Shown here piece after piece: positions 1-6,836 of a DNA stretch of 9,175 bases. This DNA is from Salmonirosea sp038204185 (lineage in GTDB: Bacteria > Bacteroidota > Bacteroidia > Cytophagales > Spirosomataceae), in NCBI GenBank assembly GCA_038204185.1, contig JBBRDE010000231.1:1-9175 (forward strand). Direction: 5' to 3'. Below the pieces are notes generated by a model that saw only the letters and a list, made by a program, of their open reading frames with translations, ran no database searches and was not told the origin of the DNA. The first letter of the stretch is position 1, and the number at the start of each line of letters is the position of its first letter. A program made the translations under genes and the position numbers.

Positions 1-47
1 GGAATCAAAATCCCGATCAAGCTACGGATTTGTGTTGTTCTTGCCAT
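1..47 (-). CDS. Possible 5' end of a minus-strand gene (partial)
   Basis: An ATG at 47-45 opens a frame that stays open to the left edge and reads MARTTQIRSLIGILI. The basic start followed by a hydrophobic run could begin a signal peptide or membrane segment. Only 15 codons are visible, no strong ribosome site or promoter is evident, and no family can be recognised. It would be divergent from the phosphatase gene at 297. It could equally be a chance open frame. Confidence 0.25.
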   Translation of the reverse strand, partial: MARTTQIRSLIGILI

Positions 48-149
48 GATTGTTTCAGATAAAAGGTTAAATACCGAGAGGAAGCTCAACTACTCCGCAG
101 GAGAAAACTGAGCAATAAGGTGCCCTTAACTAATAAAAAAAGTTAACTA

Positions 150-181
150 TTTGAAAAAAAAGGATTTACACAGTAAATATA
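150..181 (+). promoter_or_regulatory. Candidate promoter for the phosphatase gene
   Basis: TTTG at 150-153 is followed after exactly 20 bases by TAAATATA at 174-181, an imperfect match to the Bacteroidota -33/-7 pair TTTG-N20-TAnnTTTG (the last part is degraded). It lies 115 bases upstream of the ATG at 297 in a very AT-rich leader. The AT-richness makes chance matches easy, so this is tentative. The rest of the 48-296 gap shows no other gene or strong hairpin. Confidence 0.3.
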
Positions 182-296
182 TGAATATTTATTTTATCAT
201 TTATGACAATATTGTTATTTTTCTAATTAAATTTATAAATGATTTTACCAGGCAGCCCAAACTCTATTTTTTAATCATTCTAAAATCTATACATGT

Positions 297-3200
297 ATGA
301 AGCGATTTTTCCAATTGCTCTGGTGTTGCCTGCTGGTATCACCAATAGCGCTTTGTCAGTCACCCGAAATCGTGCGCGGGCCTTATTTGCAGAAGGCTTT
401 TACAACTCAACCTGGTGCTTTTTCCACGTCATCCATTACTATCCGATGGCGTACCAATGTACCTACGGTTGGCCGTGTTGTCTATTCCGAAAATTCCGAT
501 TTTACCCAATTGGGTCCCAACAGCCCATTTGTTGACGAAACGACACGTTCCACAGAGCATTCGGCCACACTCAGTGATCTGATACCAAATAAACAGTACC
601 GATACTATATCGGTACTGGCAACGATGCTGTAAATCCTGCGAACAGCCGCCTTGTCCTCGAAAAATCGGCCGATCATTTTTTCAAGACCCCTCCGTTACG
701 AGATAGAAAAAAGCTTACTAAAATGTGGGTACTGGGGGATTTTGGAGCGTTTCCACCTTCTGATTTTATCAATCGGCAGGACAGCACCATTGCGGCTTTT
801 AAGGATTTCATGATCAAAAACAACACGGGCCCCATGGACCTGTGGCTTTGGTTGGGCGATAATGCCTATGACGGTGGTAAAAATGTAGACTATGATTCCA
901 CTGTTTTTAACAAAAAAAGAAGTCGGTATGACTGGATGTTCCGGCAAACTCCTTTCTATCCAATCCCCGGTAACCATGAATACCAATTTATAGGGCAACG
1001 CGAGCAGCACAGGTTGCCCCCCCATGACATTGACTACTTCAAGATAGTCAGTACGTTTGAAAATGGAGAGGCAGGTGGCGAGCCCTCTGGTAAGAAAGAA
1101 TACTACTCCTTTGATTATAGCAACATCCACATCATTGGTCTTGATAGCTATGGCTACGAAAAAGCGGGAGATACGTATAATAACATACTTTCCCCTTCTA
1201 GTGTACAGTACCAATGGCTGGAGCGGGATTTGATAAAAGCTCAGGCCAATTCGAATATAAATTGGATTATTGTGATGTTACACCACCCCCCCTATACGGG
1301 AGGTACGCACAATTCTGATTTAACCACTCAGCCTGACGTGGAACTGGGGGCTTTACGCCGAAACCTGATACCGCTTCTGGACAAATACAAGGTAGATCTG
1401 GTTTTGAGTGGTCACAGTCACGGCTACGAACGTTCGAGGCTAATGAAAGGGCATACGGGGTTTTCCAATACATTCGACAAAGCCCAGCACACTCCGGCGG
1501 TGAGTAGTTATGCCCAGGGCAGCGGTCGTTATGATGGAACCGCAAATTCCTGCTTCTACCACAAAAAAAGTGCAGCCAAGGAGAATGAGGGTATTGTGTA
1601 CGTAGTAAACGGGGCAGGTGGCAGGTCTCAGACAGCTATTTCTAACAGGCCACTGGTTGATTCACTTATGCAGTCAGCTAAAACAACAGCAACCGGAGGT
1701 TCAATGTATTTGGAGGTTGACAACAAAAAGCTCTCTGCAAAGTTTATCGCGATCAATAATCAGGTATTGGATCAATTTACCATCTACAAGGACACTGAAA
1801 GCTTTACTATTCCCCAAACCGATGGAATCACCCGAACCGCAGTCTGCGAGTGTACGGATCTTATTACCGATGACAATCGAGGTGATTTTAAGTACTTTAC
1901 TCACTATATTGACGGTAAGGGAAATCTATTGCTATCTATCAATAAGTTAGGTCATGATATAGGGAAGACTGGTGTACCGCCATTTGAGGTGAAGCTGGGC
2001 GGTGCCAAGGGCAGACAAAATGTAGGAGCTTATTATGCAGATAATCTTAACTATGTCAGGTCTGACCAAATAAGATTGTTCAGTTCAGGTTGGCGGGTTA
2101 TGAATCGCTATTGGACAGTTAAACCCCAAACTGAACTTTCGGGCAATGAACAGGTAATAGTCAGACACTATTATAAACTGTATGATTGGGACGATTTAGG
2201 AAGAATGCGTCACGATGAATTTATGTTTTATAAAATAAACAGCCTGACCAAAGAATATACTATTGATCCTCAAACTGACATTCACAATAAGCTTCCTGGC
2301 GCAGAATCCTTAAATAAGGATGGTATCTGGCTGTACGAAAATGGTTTTCATACTTCGATAGCCACATATAATCAAGCTTCTATAGCAACGTTCAAGTGGA
2401 CAAATGGCCTAAGCAAAATTTTTGCTAATACTCATTTATATAAAAATCTATATAAGAACTATCCATATGGTTATCCATATACAAGAGATTCAACAATAGA
2501 CAACGTTGCTAACTTTTCAGGTGAGTTTGTAGTTGGGAGGCTAAATGGTGGGGGAGGGATAGGAGGACAGACATATAGTATTAATCCACGTGGTACCAAT
2601 ATAGCTTTGCGGGCTGGATCCGAATGGTACTTTTATGCCAAAGGTCAGGCCCCGCCTGACATAGCTGGTTTTAACTGGAAAGGTGGACAGGACGGGTTTA
2701 ACTCGGACCACCTTTATGAATCTTATGACACGCGTGCAAGATGGAACCGGGGGCCAGCGCCATTGGGCTACTCACCTATTGATTTGGAAGGGGCCAGGAG
2801 GGATGGCGAGAAAACATTGATTCCAGCCTGCCAAAACCAACTAAATTGCTACGAGGACCGTGGAGAATATTCTAATATTAGAGAAGGGTGTGCCCCATGT
2901 ACTTCAAAATGGATTACAACTTACTATCGTTCTTATATTAATGCAGATAATTTTTCATATTTTAAGTCCATTATTATTAATTACAAACGGGATGATGGTA
3001 TAGTTATCTATTTTAATGGTAAGGAAGCACACAGGGAAAACCTGCCTTCCGGAGCGATTACTTATAATACTTTGGCATCAAACGCTTCAAATGAAAATGA
3101 GTGGATTACCAAAGTTATCCCAAATAATGGTACCTATATACGAGAAGGTACAAATACAATTGCCGTTGAAATACACCAAGTTAGTGAAGTTAGCTCCGAC

Positions 3201-3521
3201 GCCCGCTTTGACATGGAAATCATATTTAGCCCGGATGTCATTCCAGCTACAACCCGCCTGGCCGCCCTGGAAGAAGCCGTACCTACTGAATCCATAACCG
3301 TCCTTTACCCTAATCCTACTGAAAATGGCAAAGTGTACTTTACCGAAGCTATTCCCTACGAAACTGTACGGGTAGTGGATACTAGGGGAGTAGTGGTACG
3401 CTACATTTCAGAGCCGGGGATATTGAATGAACTTGATTTGTCGGCTTTGTCCACCGGAATATACATCCTGTCCAGTCAGAATAAAAATAAAACCAGCCAT
3501 TTTAAAATTGTCAAAAAGTAA
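297..3521 (+). CDS. Secreted purple acid phosphatase-like metallophosphoesterase with T9SS sorting domain
   Basis: This 1074-residue protein is predicted to hydrolyse phosphate esters outside the cell. Residues 1-20 form a signal peptide (basic start, hydrophobic core, cleavage near ALC/QS). Residues about 22-130 fit the fibronectin-like N-terminal domain of purple acid phosphatases. The metallophosphatase core (about 142-500) has all expected metal motifs: GDFG (D148), GDNAY (D188, Y191), GNHE (N226, H227), LHHPPY (H329) and GHSHGYER (H373, H375). Residues about 510-690 look like a beta-rich extracellular module containing NRYWTVKP. Residues about 773-978 resemble a secreted jelly-roll module (GPAPLGY, RDDGIVIYFNG, EGTNTIAVEIHQ), interrupted by a loop with C845, C851, C865 and C868. 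Residues 1001-1074 (LYPNP start, LSTGIYIL, FKIVKK end) are a type A T9SS sorting signal, so export through the outer membrane and surface attachment or release are expected. The second half is much more AT-rich than the catalytic half. The substrate is unknown. ATG 297 is chosen because it directly starts the signal peptide. Confidence 0.93.
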   Translation: MKRFFQLLWCCLLVSPIALCQSPEIVRGPYLQKAFTTQPGAFSTSSITIRWRTNVPTVGRVVYSENSDFTQLGPNSPFVDETTRSTEHSATLSDLIPNKQYRYYIGTGNDAVNPANSRLVLEKSADHFFKTPPLRDRKKLTKMWVLGDFGAFPPSDFINRQDSTIAAFKDFMIKNNTGPMDLWLWLGDNAYDGGKNVDYDSTVFNKKRSRYDWMFRQTPFYPIPGNHEYQFIGQREQHRLPPHDIDYFKIVSTFENGEAGGEPSGKKEYYSFDYSNIHIIGLDSYGYEKAGDTYNNILSPSSVQYQWLERDLIKAQANSNINWIIVMLHHPPYTGGTHNSDLTTQPDVELGALRRNLIPLLDKYKVDLVLSGHSHGYERSRLMKGHTGFSNTFDKAQHTPAVSSYAQGSGRYDGTANSCFYHKKSAAKENEGIVYVVNGAGGRSQTAISNRPLVDSLMQSAKTTATGGSMYLEVDNKKLSAKFIAINNQVLDQFTIYKDTESFTIPQTDGITRTAVCECTDLITDDNRGDFKYFTHYIDGKGNLLLSINKLGHDIGKTGVPPFEVKLGGAKGRQNVGAYYADNLNYVRSDQIRLFSSGWRVMNRYWTVKPQTELSGNEQVIVRHYYKLYDWDDLGRMRHDEFMFYKINSLTKEYTIDPQTDIHNKLPGAESLNKDGIWLYENGFHTSIATYNQASIATFKWTNGLSKIFANTHLYKNLYKNYPYGYPYTRDSTIDNVANFSGEFVVGRLNGGGGIGGQTYSINPRGTNIALRAGSEWYFYAKGQAPPDIAGFNWKGGQDGFNSDHLYESYDTRARWNRGPAPLGYSPIDLEGARRDGEKTLIPACQNQLNCYEDRGEYSNIREGCAPCTSKWITTYYRSYINADNFSYFKSIIINYKRDDGIVIYFNGKEAHRENLPSGAITYNTLASNASNENEWITKVIPNNGTYIREGTNTIAVEIHQVSEVSSDARFDMEIIFSPDVIPATTRLAALEEAVPTESITVLYPNPTENGKVYFTEAIPYETVRVVDTRGVVVRYISEPGILNELDLSALSTGIYILSSQNKNKTSHFKIVKK

Positions 3522-3845
3522 TATTCTCCGCAGATTATAAAATAATACTGTACCGGTTTTGCCAACTTCTGTTGTCAGTTGGGAAATGGCGATGCAGGTT
3601 TTGCTAGGAGTGTATCGGACTTAGCAAGCTGAACATTTTTCAAGAAATGAATTTGTTTCATTTTGGAAGTATTTTCGCAGATTTTTCGAAAATCAATGCC
3701 CCGGTACTGAATATGGTTTGATGAATAGGGGTGAAAAGTCCTCTTTTCGCTACCTTTCACCCTAATGATAGCTTGAACAATCGTTCGAGATAGTAGGCCA
3801 GACACATCAGTGACCATTCACCGTCGGTTTGCGACTAACCTCTAA

Positions 3846-3878
3846 GCTAACAACGATTTGCACATCGGTGTTAGCGGG
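3846..3878. repeat. Palindromic dispersed repeat, copy A
   Basis: GCTAACA and CGAT on the left pair with ATCG and TGTTAGC on the right, with one A/G mismatch and a 6-base loop, followed by GGG. The same build (GCTRAC, CGAT, ATCG, GTTAGC, GGG) recurs at 7649-7680, and related forms occur at 6655 and 6781. All copies lie outside intact genes. This suggests a short dispersed hairpin element (REP- or MITE-like). Confidence 0.65.
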
Positions 3879-3883
3879 AGCAT

Positions 3884-3919
3884 TGTGCTAAGGTCTGTGT
3901 CTCCTCAGACCTTAGCACA
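3884..3919. terminator. Perfect 14-bp hairpin, possible bidirectional terminator
   Basis: TGTGCTAAGGTCTG (3884-3897) is the exact reverse complement of CAGACCTTAGCACA (3906-3919), separated by an 8-base loop. It sits between two converging genes, 81 bases past the SnoaL stop, where a shared terminator would be useful. Neither side has a T-tract, so it may instead belong to the neighbouring repeat, which it follows by 5 bases. Confidence 0.4.
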
Positions 3920-3999
3920 GGAAAACAGAAATATGAAAATTTCGCGAATTTTTCTCTGGCTTTGTCATAGAAATCCACGGAGTAGGTGCAAAAAATCCA

Positions 4000-4416
4000 T
4001 CAATTCAGTGGCTTTATACCCAGTTGTTTCAGCAGACCGAGCTCATCCGAACTACCCCAGCGCTGCACCATCTTGCCGTCTTTAAACTTACTGATTTGCA
4101 GACCCCGAAATTTGACCGAGCGGCCAGTTGGAGCAATGCCCATAAACTCACCGGAATGTGTTCCGGTGGCCGTATAAGCAAAGGCAACATTTTCATCATC
4201 AGCAACGAGTTGCTCTACATCCAGGTGGAAATCAGGAAAAGCGGTGCGCATCATAGAAAAAAACTCGATATAGCCTTCCGGTCCCGGAGCCTGTCCGGGG
4301 GCAGGATCGTGATCAACACAACCGGAGGCAACCAGATCATGCATAACCTGTAAATTGCCCGTATTTACAGCTTCACCAAACTTCTTCTGGGCATTGATAT
4401 TAGATTCCTTACTCAT
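4000..4416 (-). CDS. SnoaL-like ester cyclase family protein
   Basis: The 138-residue product has the full length of the small cone-shaped SnoaL/ester-cyclase (NTF2-like) fold. Family features include VDHDPAPGQAPGPEGY (residues 34-49), the FFSMMRTAFPDFHLDVEQLVADDE-type segment (52-75), the T82-T84-G85-T86-H87 strand, GIAPTGR-V (93-101) and KFKDGKMVQRWGSSD (110-124). No signal peptide is visible, so it is probably cytoplasmic. Members of this fold include polyketide cyclases, but most bacterial relatives have no known substrate, so none is assigned. The gene stands alone, convergent with the phosphatase, with its own promoter 25 bases upstream of the ATG. Confidence 0.88.
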   Translation of the reverse strand: MSKESNINAQKKFGEAVNTGNLQVMHDLVASGCVDHDPAPGQAPGPEGYIEFFSMMRTAFPDFHLDVEQLVADDENVAFAYTATGTHSGEFMGIAPTGRSVKFRGLQISKFKDGKMVQRWGSSDELGLLKQLGIKPLN

Positions 4417-4441
4417 TTGTGGGTGATTTTATTAGTGATTT

Positions 4442-4473
4442 AAAATGTATTGGATTGTCTCAGAAGTCCCAAA
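4442..4473 (-). promoter_or_regulatory. Bacteroidota-type promoter of the SnoaL-like gene
   Basis: Read on the minus strand, TTTG (4473-4470) is followed after exactly 20 bases by TACATTTT (4449-4442), seven of eight bases matching TAnnTTTG. The -7 element ends 25 bases before the ATG at 4416. Spacing and distance are as expected for the primary sigma factor of this phylum. Confidence 0.6.
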
Positions 4474-4475
4474 TT

Positions 4476-4650
4476 TCTATGCCACGCCCATATTGCTCCG
4501 GTTTGGGGAAGCATCGCACTGGCATGTTGAGCGACTATCATGCCCAAGAGGATTGCCCAAAACATGGAACAGACAAGTTTGTAAAGGCTGTGGCAGATAG
4601 TGGTTTCACACAAATTTCTCGGGCAGGCCGGTAAGCTCCATACTAAACGG
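4476..4650 (+). pseudogene. Decayed N-terminus of an ISL3-family-like transposase
   Basis: A plus-strand frame reads RPYCSG at 4485-4502 and then SDYHAQEDCPKHGTDKFVK through about 4583. This resembles the zinc-finger start of ISL3 (IS204/IS1001/IS1096/IS1165) transposases, in which CPxC is followed by a Tyr-rich stretch and DLPWxGT. The first Cys is Arg and the usual Trp is Lys. After about 4590 the similarity continues weakly in another frame (WFHTNFS), implying a frameshift, and no catalytic DDE domain follows. No terminal inverted repeats were found. Homology is judged by eye only; an IS1-type zinc ribbon (VCKGCGR at about 4577-4597) was the alternative. Confidence 0.4.
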
Positions 4651-4818
4651 ATGAGCGGCAGGTGAAGTAGTGAAGAGCTATTTTGGGAGTTTGGGAGGGG
4701 GCTGTGGGACACCTCCTGGTTTTTAATCGGAATAAAGGACACGGCTCTTTGGGTGAGGGAGGCAACAAAGGCCTGAGGAGCCTCAGGCCACGGTGATGGT
4801 GAGGTGACACAGTTTAGT
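4651..4818. other. Non-coding stretch between transposase remnant and truncated gene
   Basis: This segment carries no convincing gene. It continues the decayed sequence to its left, contains the strong hairpin at 4770-4789, and ends where the truncated nucleoside-hydrolase-like gene stops. Confidence 0.4.
4770..4789 (-). terminator. 9-bp hairpin, likely terminator of the truncated hydrolase gene
   Basis: GGCCTGAGG (4770-4778) and CCTCAGGCC (4781-4789) are perfect reverse complements separated by two bases; a folded RNA would use 8 pairs and a tetraloop. On the minus strand it lies 29 bases after the stop of the gene at 4819 and is followed by TTTGTT, so it could act as an intrinsic terminator. 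Confidence 0.5.
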
Positions 4819-5457
4819 TTACAGTCTCGAAAACATACCATTGTATGTCCAATTTATTTCCAGCCACCACATTTTATTAAATCGAGCATCATTATATATC
4901 TCATTTCTACCGCCACCATTCCAATTGGGAACATCGCAATTTTCTCCCGCTACTTCATCCTCCGGCCCATATTTGCGACCTGTACCAATTGTAATCAATC
5001 TTATTTTTTTACTTATTTCAGGATGTTGTTTGAGCGCTTTGCCAAAATTGACCATACTGCCCCAAACCAAAACATACAAGGGTTGATCATTGGTTTCAAC
5101 GGCTGCATTCCTCAATCGTTCAATGGCATCAGATGTGTTTTTTACCAGTAGTTCTTCCAACTTTTTGGCATCCGGAAAACCAAATGATGCAAATTTATAT
5201 TTTTCATAGTCCTTCCTATAAGCATCAACGGCCAGTTGACAGGCTTCCATTCCCCGTGCATTCCACCGGTCTGGAACGATACCCAGAATTTCTAATTCAT
5301 TAGCATACCAAAACAAATGAACCAATGACTGCCTGTCATCGGGATCACCTCCTCCTATATTGATGTCGGTAAATACAAACGCCCTGTGCTTTGTTGTTTG
5401 TGCAGGGCATTTAAAGTTCCAAACTATCAGCATTACTATTATCAAATTTTTTTTCAT
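4819..5457 (-). CDS. Secreted nucleoside hydrolase-like protein (Sde182/DUF1593 type), C-terminally truncated
   Basis: The 212-residue product starts with a signal peptide (residues 1-20, cleavage likely after CPAQ), so it is exported. The domain resembles the nucleoside hydrolase-like fold named after Sde182: RAFVFTDI (25-32), GGGDPDDRQSLVHLFWYANE (35-54), ILGIVPDRW (57-65), LYVLVWGS (127-134), IRLITIGTG (152-160) and WWLEINWTYNGMF (197-209). The acidic D31 and D38-D41 cluster parallels the calcium-binding motif of nucleoside hydrolases. Family members normally continue well past the NxTYxGMF region; here the frame turns into SRL and stops, with unrelated sequence and a transposase remnant beyond. 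I infer the C-terminus was lost. Whether the shortened protein folds is unclear, but a hairpin with a T-tract follows the stop. The substrate is unknown. Confidence 0.75.
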   Translation of the reverse strand: MKKNLIIVMLIVWNFKCPAQTTKHRAFVFTDINIGGGDPDDRQSLVHLFWYANELEILGIVPDRWNARGMEACQLAVDAYRKDYEKYKFASFGFPDAKKLEELLVKNTSDAIERLRNAAVETNDQPLYVLVWGSMVNFGKALKQHPEISKKIRLITIGTGRKYGPEDEVAGENCDVPNWNGGGRNEIYNDARFNKMWWLEINWTYNGMFSRL

Positions 5458-5751
5458 TGTATCGAAGCTGTTTAAAGTTTCTATTGATTGAAGAAAAAAG
5501 GTCGTATAACGTTAAGTTTGAAAAAACGACTTACAAATCAAAATGCCTACGACCATGTCAAATTAACGAAAAAATTATTAATCGCGATCTTGTCCCCCAC
5601 CCCAGTTGAGGCTACGACCAACGAGGGGGAGAACCGTACCGATTTCAAATAGGGCGCGGCCCGGCTCGGGTTAGTGGGGTTCTTGGTGGCTGAAAATTAG
5701 TCATTTCCAAAGTGCTTTATACTAGTAGTTCAGCTACAGGCTTATCTTTTT
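5458..5751. other. Intergenic gap with a possible minus-strand gene remnant
   Basis: AT-rich sequence up to about 5580 forms the upstream region of the hydrolase gene; no clear promoter was found there. On the minus strand, 5667-5578 is open for 30 codons ending LPLVGRSLNWGGGQDRD and TAA. It has no start codon and may be the tail of a lost gene. Positions 5638-5677 (CCGATTTCAAAT, then CGGGTTAGTGG) look like a diverged copy of the palindromic repeat with an inserted GC-rich stretch. The last 70 bases before 5752 show nothing clear. Confidence 0.35.
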
Positions 5752-6540
5752 ATGATACACTCAGATTACGCCATAGCTACCATGAAACAGTTCGATTCGC
5801 CGGCAGATGTGCTGCCTTATTTTTCGGCCTTGCCCTATGATGCATTGATGGAGGCCCGGCACCAGAACCACGCGCAGGTTCCGAATCAGAGGGGGATTTA
5901 CTTTTGGTTTCTGCGCGAAGAGGGCTTTGAAAAGCTGAGTCAGAAGTTGCCGGTTCTGCTGCGGCCTCCCCAACACAGCCTAAAAGTAGGAAATGCTTAC
6001 CTGGTTTACTATGGACACCTTGGGACAAACGCCAATGTGAGGTCTGTGCAACGAGCGGACAATCTCAAGTACTACTTCCAGTCGGTAATTCCGCATAAGC
6101 ATCTCGAGTATAGCCTTGAATGTTATTCCTACCTTTCCTGCTTTCGAAAAACCATCAGTGGCTTACTCTGTGACGATATACTGGCCGGGCAGGAAGCCGT
6201 AAAATCTTTCTTCCATGACTACCTGTTGATATACTATTTGGGATATGACGCGACCACAGAGGAAGAGGGAGTGGTCGCCAGTAAAGCCGCAAAATCAGAT
6301 TTTCACCACATAAGGCAGGCGGTATCTTCACGTAGTCATTCCTTCATATCCGCAGGATTTTATGCCGTCAAAGATGCATTTGTCTTCGACAATTCTGGTC
6401 GTGAGGTACGGTTCATACTAGAAAACCGGCGTTACTTTGCGGAGCAAATGACGTTATTAACTATCCGAGAGATGTATCAATTAAGCGGTGAGGCAGGGAG
6501 TGATCTGATAGAACCCGGCGTTTTTTTTGAGGAAAGCTAA
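5752..6540 (+). CDS. Divergent GIY-YIG nuclease-like protein
   Basis: The 262-residue protein has no signal peptide or membrane segment and is probably cytoplasmic. It carries a GIY motif (RGIYFWFL, residues 47-54) and, after about 35 residues, VYYG (85-88) in place of YIG, the spaced tyrosine signature of the GIY-YIG endonuclease fold. YLSCFRKTISGLLCDDIL (127-144) and FFHDYLLIYYLGYD (153-166), then an EEE cluster (170-172), match my recollection of a Bacteroidota GIY-YIG-like family where an acidic residue after the YxEY-type strand would bind metal. The usual Arg after YIG is not obvious in place (R97 and R101 are candidates), so activity is uncertain. The C-terminal 60 residues are unassigned. 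ATG 5752 gives the longest frame; ATG 5782 (Met11) is a plausible alternative. The gene stands alone between repeat-bearing gaps, with no partner such as a methylase. Confidence 0.6.
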   Translation: MIHSDYAIATMKQFDSPADVLPYFSALPYDALMEARHQNHAQVPNQRGIYFWFLREEGFEKLSQKLPVLLRPPQHSLKVGNAYLVYYGHLGTNANVRSVQRADNLKYYFQSVIPHKHLEYSLECYSYLSCFRKTISGLLCDDILAGQEAVKSFFHDYLLIYYLGYDATTEEEGVVASKAAKSDFHHIRQAVSSRSHSFISAGFYAVKDAFVFDNSGREVRFILENRRYFAEQMTLLTIREMYQLSGEAGSDLIEPGVFFEES

Positions 6541-6654
6541 AAATCGTTACTGACTTTTTAAGTGATTCCCGCAGTTGACTTCTGTCATATTCTTTGTGGC
6601 AGTTAGCCGGGCGAGTAAAAATGGCCACGCAATCCATGACTGTCATCGTCGGAC

Positions 6655-6683
6655 GCTGACACCGATTTTCAATCGGTACGGTC
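6655..6683. repeat. Palindromic dispersed repeat, copy B (right arm diverged)
   Basis: GCTGAC is followed by ACCGATT, a TTC loop and AATCGGT, a perfect 7-bp stem. The left arm and core match the copy at 7649, but the expected outer right arm GTTAGC is replaced by ACGGTC. Confidence 0.55.
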
Positions 6684-6780
6684 CACCGCCTTTATATTAC
6701 CTTGCGTTAACAACCGGGGCGCGCAGCCGCGAATAACCGCAAGAGGAACTCAACCAAGCATTCATACAATGGCCTCATTT

Positions 6781-6811
6781 GGTTAGCGGCGTTACAAATC
6801 AGGGTTAGCGG
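6781..6811. repeat. Palindromic dispersed repeat, copy C (inverted, degenerate)
   Basis: GGTTAGCGG occurs twice (6781-6789 and 6803-6811) around CGTTACAAATCAG. Read on the minus strand, the segment starting at 6809 matches 15 of the first 18 bases of the copy at 7649 (GCTRAC, CYGATTTGTAA). The other arm no longer pairs. Confidence 0.5.
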
Positions 6812-6836
6812 TTTTTCTACCCAAACTACCCTGCGA

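Larger units (their letters stand above)
3522..3999. other. Convergent intergenic gap with hairpins and a palindromic repeat
   Basis: The gap lies between the converging 3' ends of the phosphatase and SnoaL-like genes. It contains CCAACT/AGTTGG (3562-3567 and 3577-3582) just after the phosphatase stop, with no T-tract. Two mutually exclusive hairpins at 3729-3762 are GGGTGAAA/TTTCACCC and GAAAAG/CTTTTC. The palindromic repeat at 3846 and the long hairpin at 3884 are listed separately. An 80-codon open frame on the minus strand (3575-3817) has no recognisable family and is not called a gene. Confidence 0.6.
6541..6836. other. Intergenic gap holding two palindromic repeat copies
   Basis: The gap lies between the converging ends of the GIY-YIG-like and DUF2071 genes. 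It holds repeat copies B (6655-6683) and C (6781-6811). No T-tract terminator, RNA gene or convincing reading frame was seen; a 61-codon minus-strand frame at 6461-6646 overlaps the upstream gene and looks spurious. Confidence 0.5.

Noticed and set aside
297..360. Lipoprotein signal in the phosphatase (Cys20)
   Set aside because: The residue before the cysteine is Leu rather than Gly, Ala or Ser, and a T9SS tail is present, so an ordinary signal peptide fits better.
696..1545. Minus-strand frames of 92 and 172 codons inside the phosphatase gene
   Set aside because: They are antisense to the metal-binding motifs of an intact, well-supported gene.
3575..3817. An 80-codon minus-strand frame in the convergent gap
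   Set aside because: No family resemblance, no promoter, and the stretch is full of short inverted repeats; kept only as a note in the gap entry.
4560..4620. IS1-type transposase zinc ribbon (VCKGCGR)
   Set aside because: The preceding frame with RPYC, DYHAQEDCP and HGT fits the ISL3 start better; the CxxC-like match is in another frame and is short.
4440..4841. A 133-codon minus-strand frame overlapping the truncated hydrolase end
   Set aside because: Its composition is not protein-like for this genome; it overlaps another gene's end and runs antisense to the transposase-like frame.
5500..5554. 7-bp inverted repeat GGTCGTA/TACGACC upstream of the hydrolase gene
   Set aside because: The arms are 41 bases apart and short enough to be chance; no promoter overlaps convincingly.
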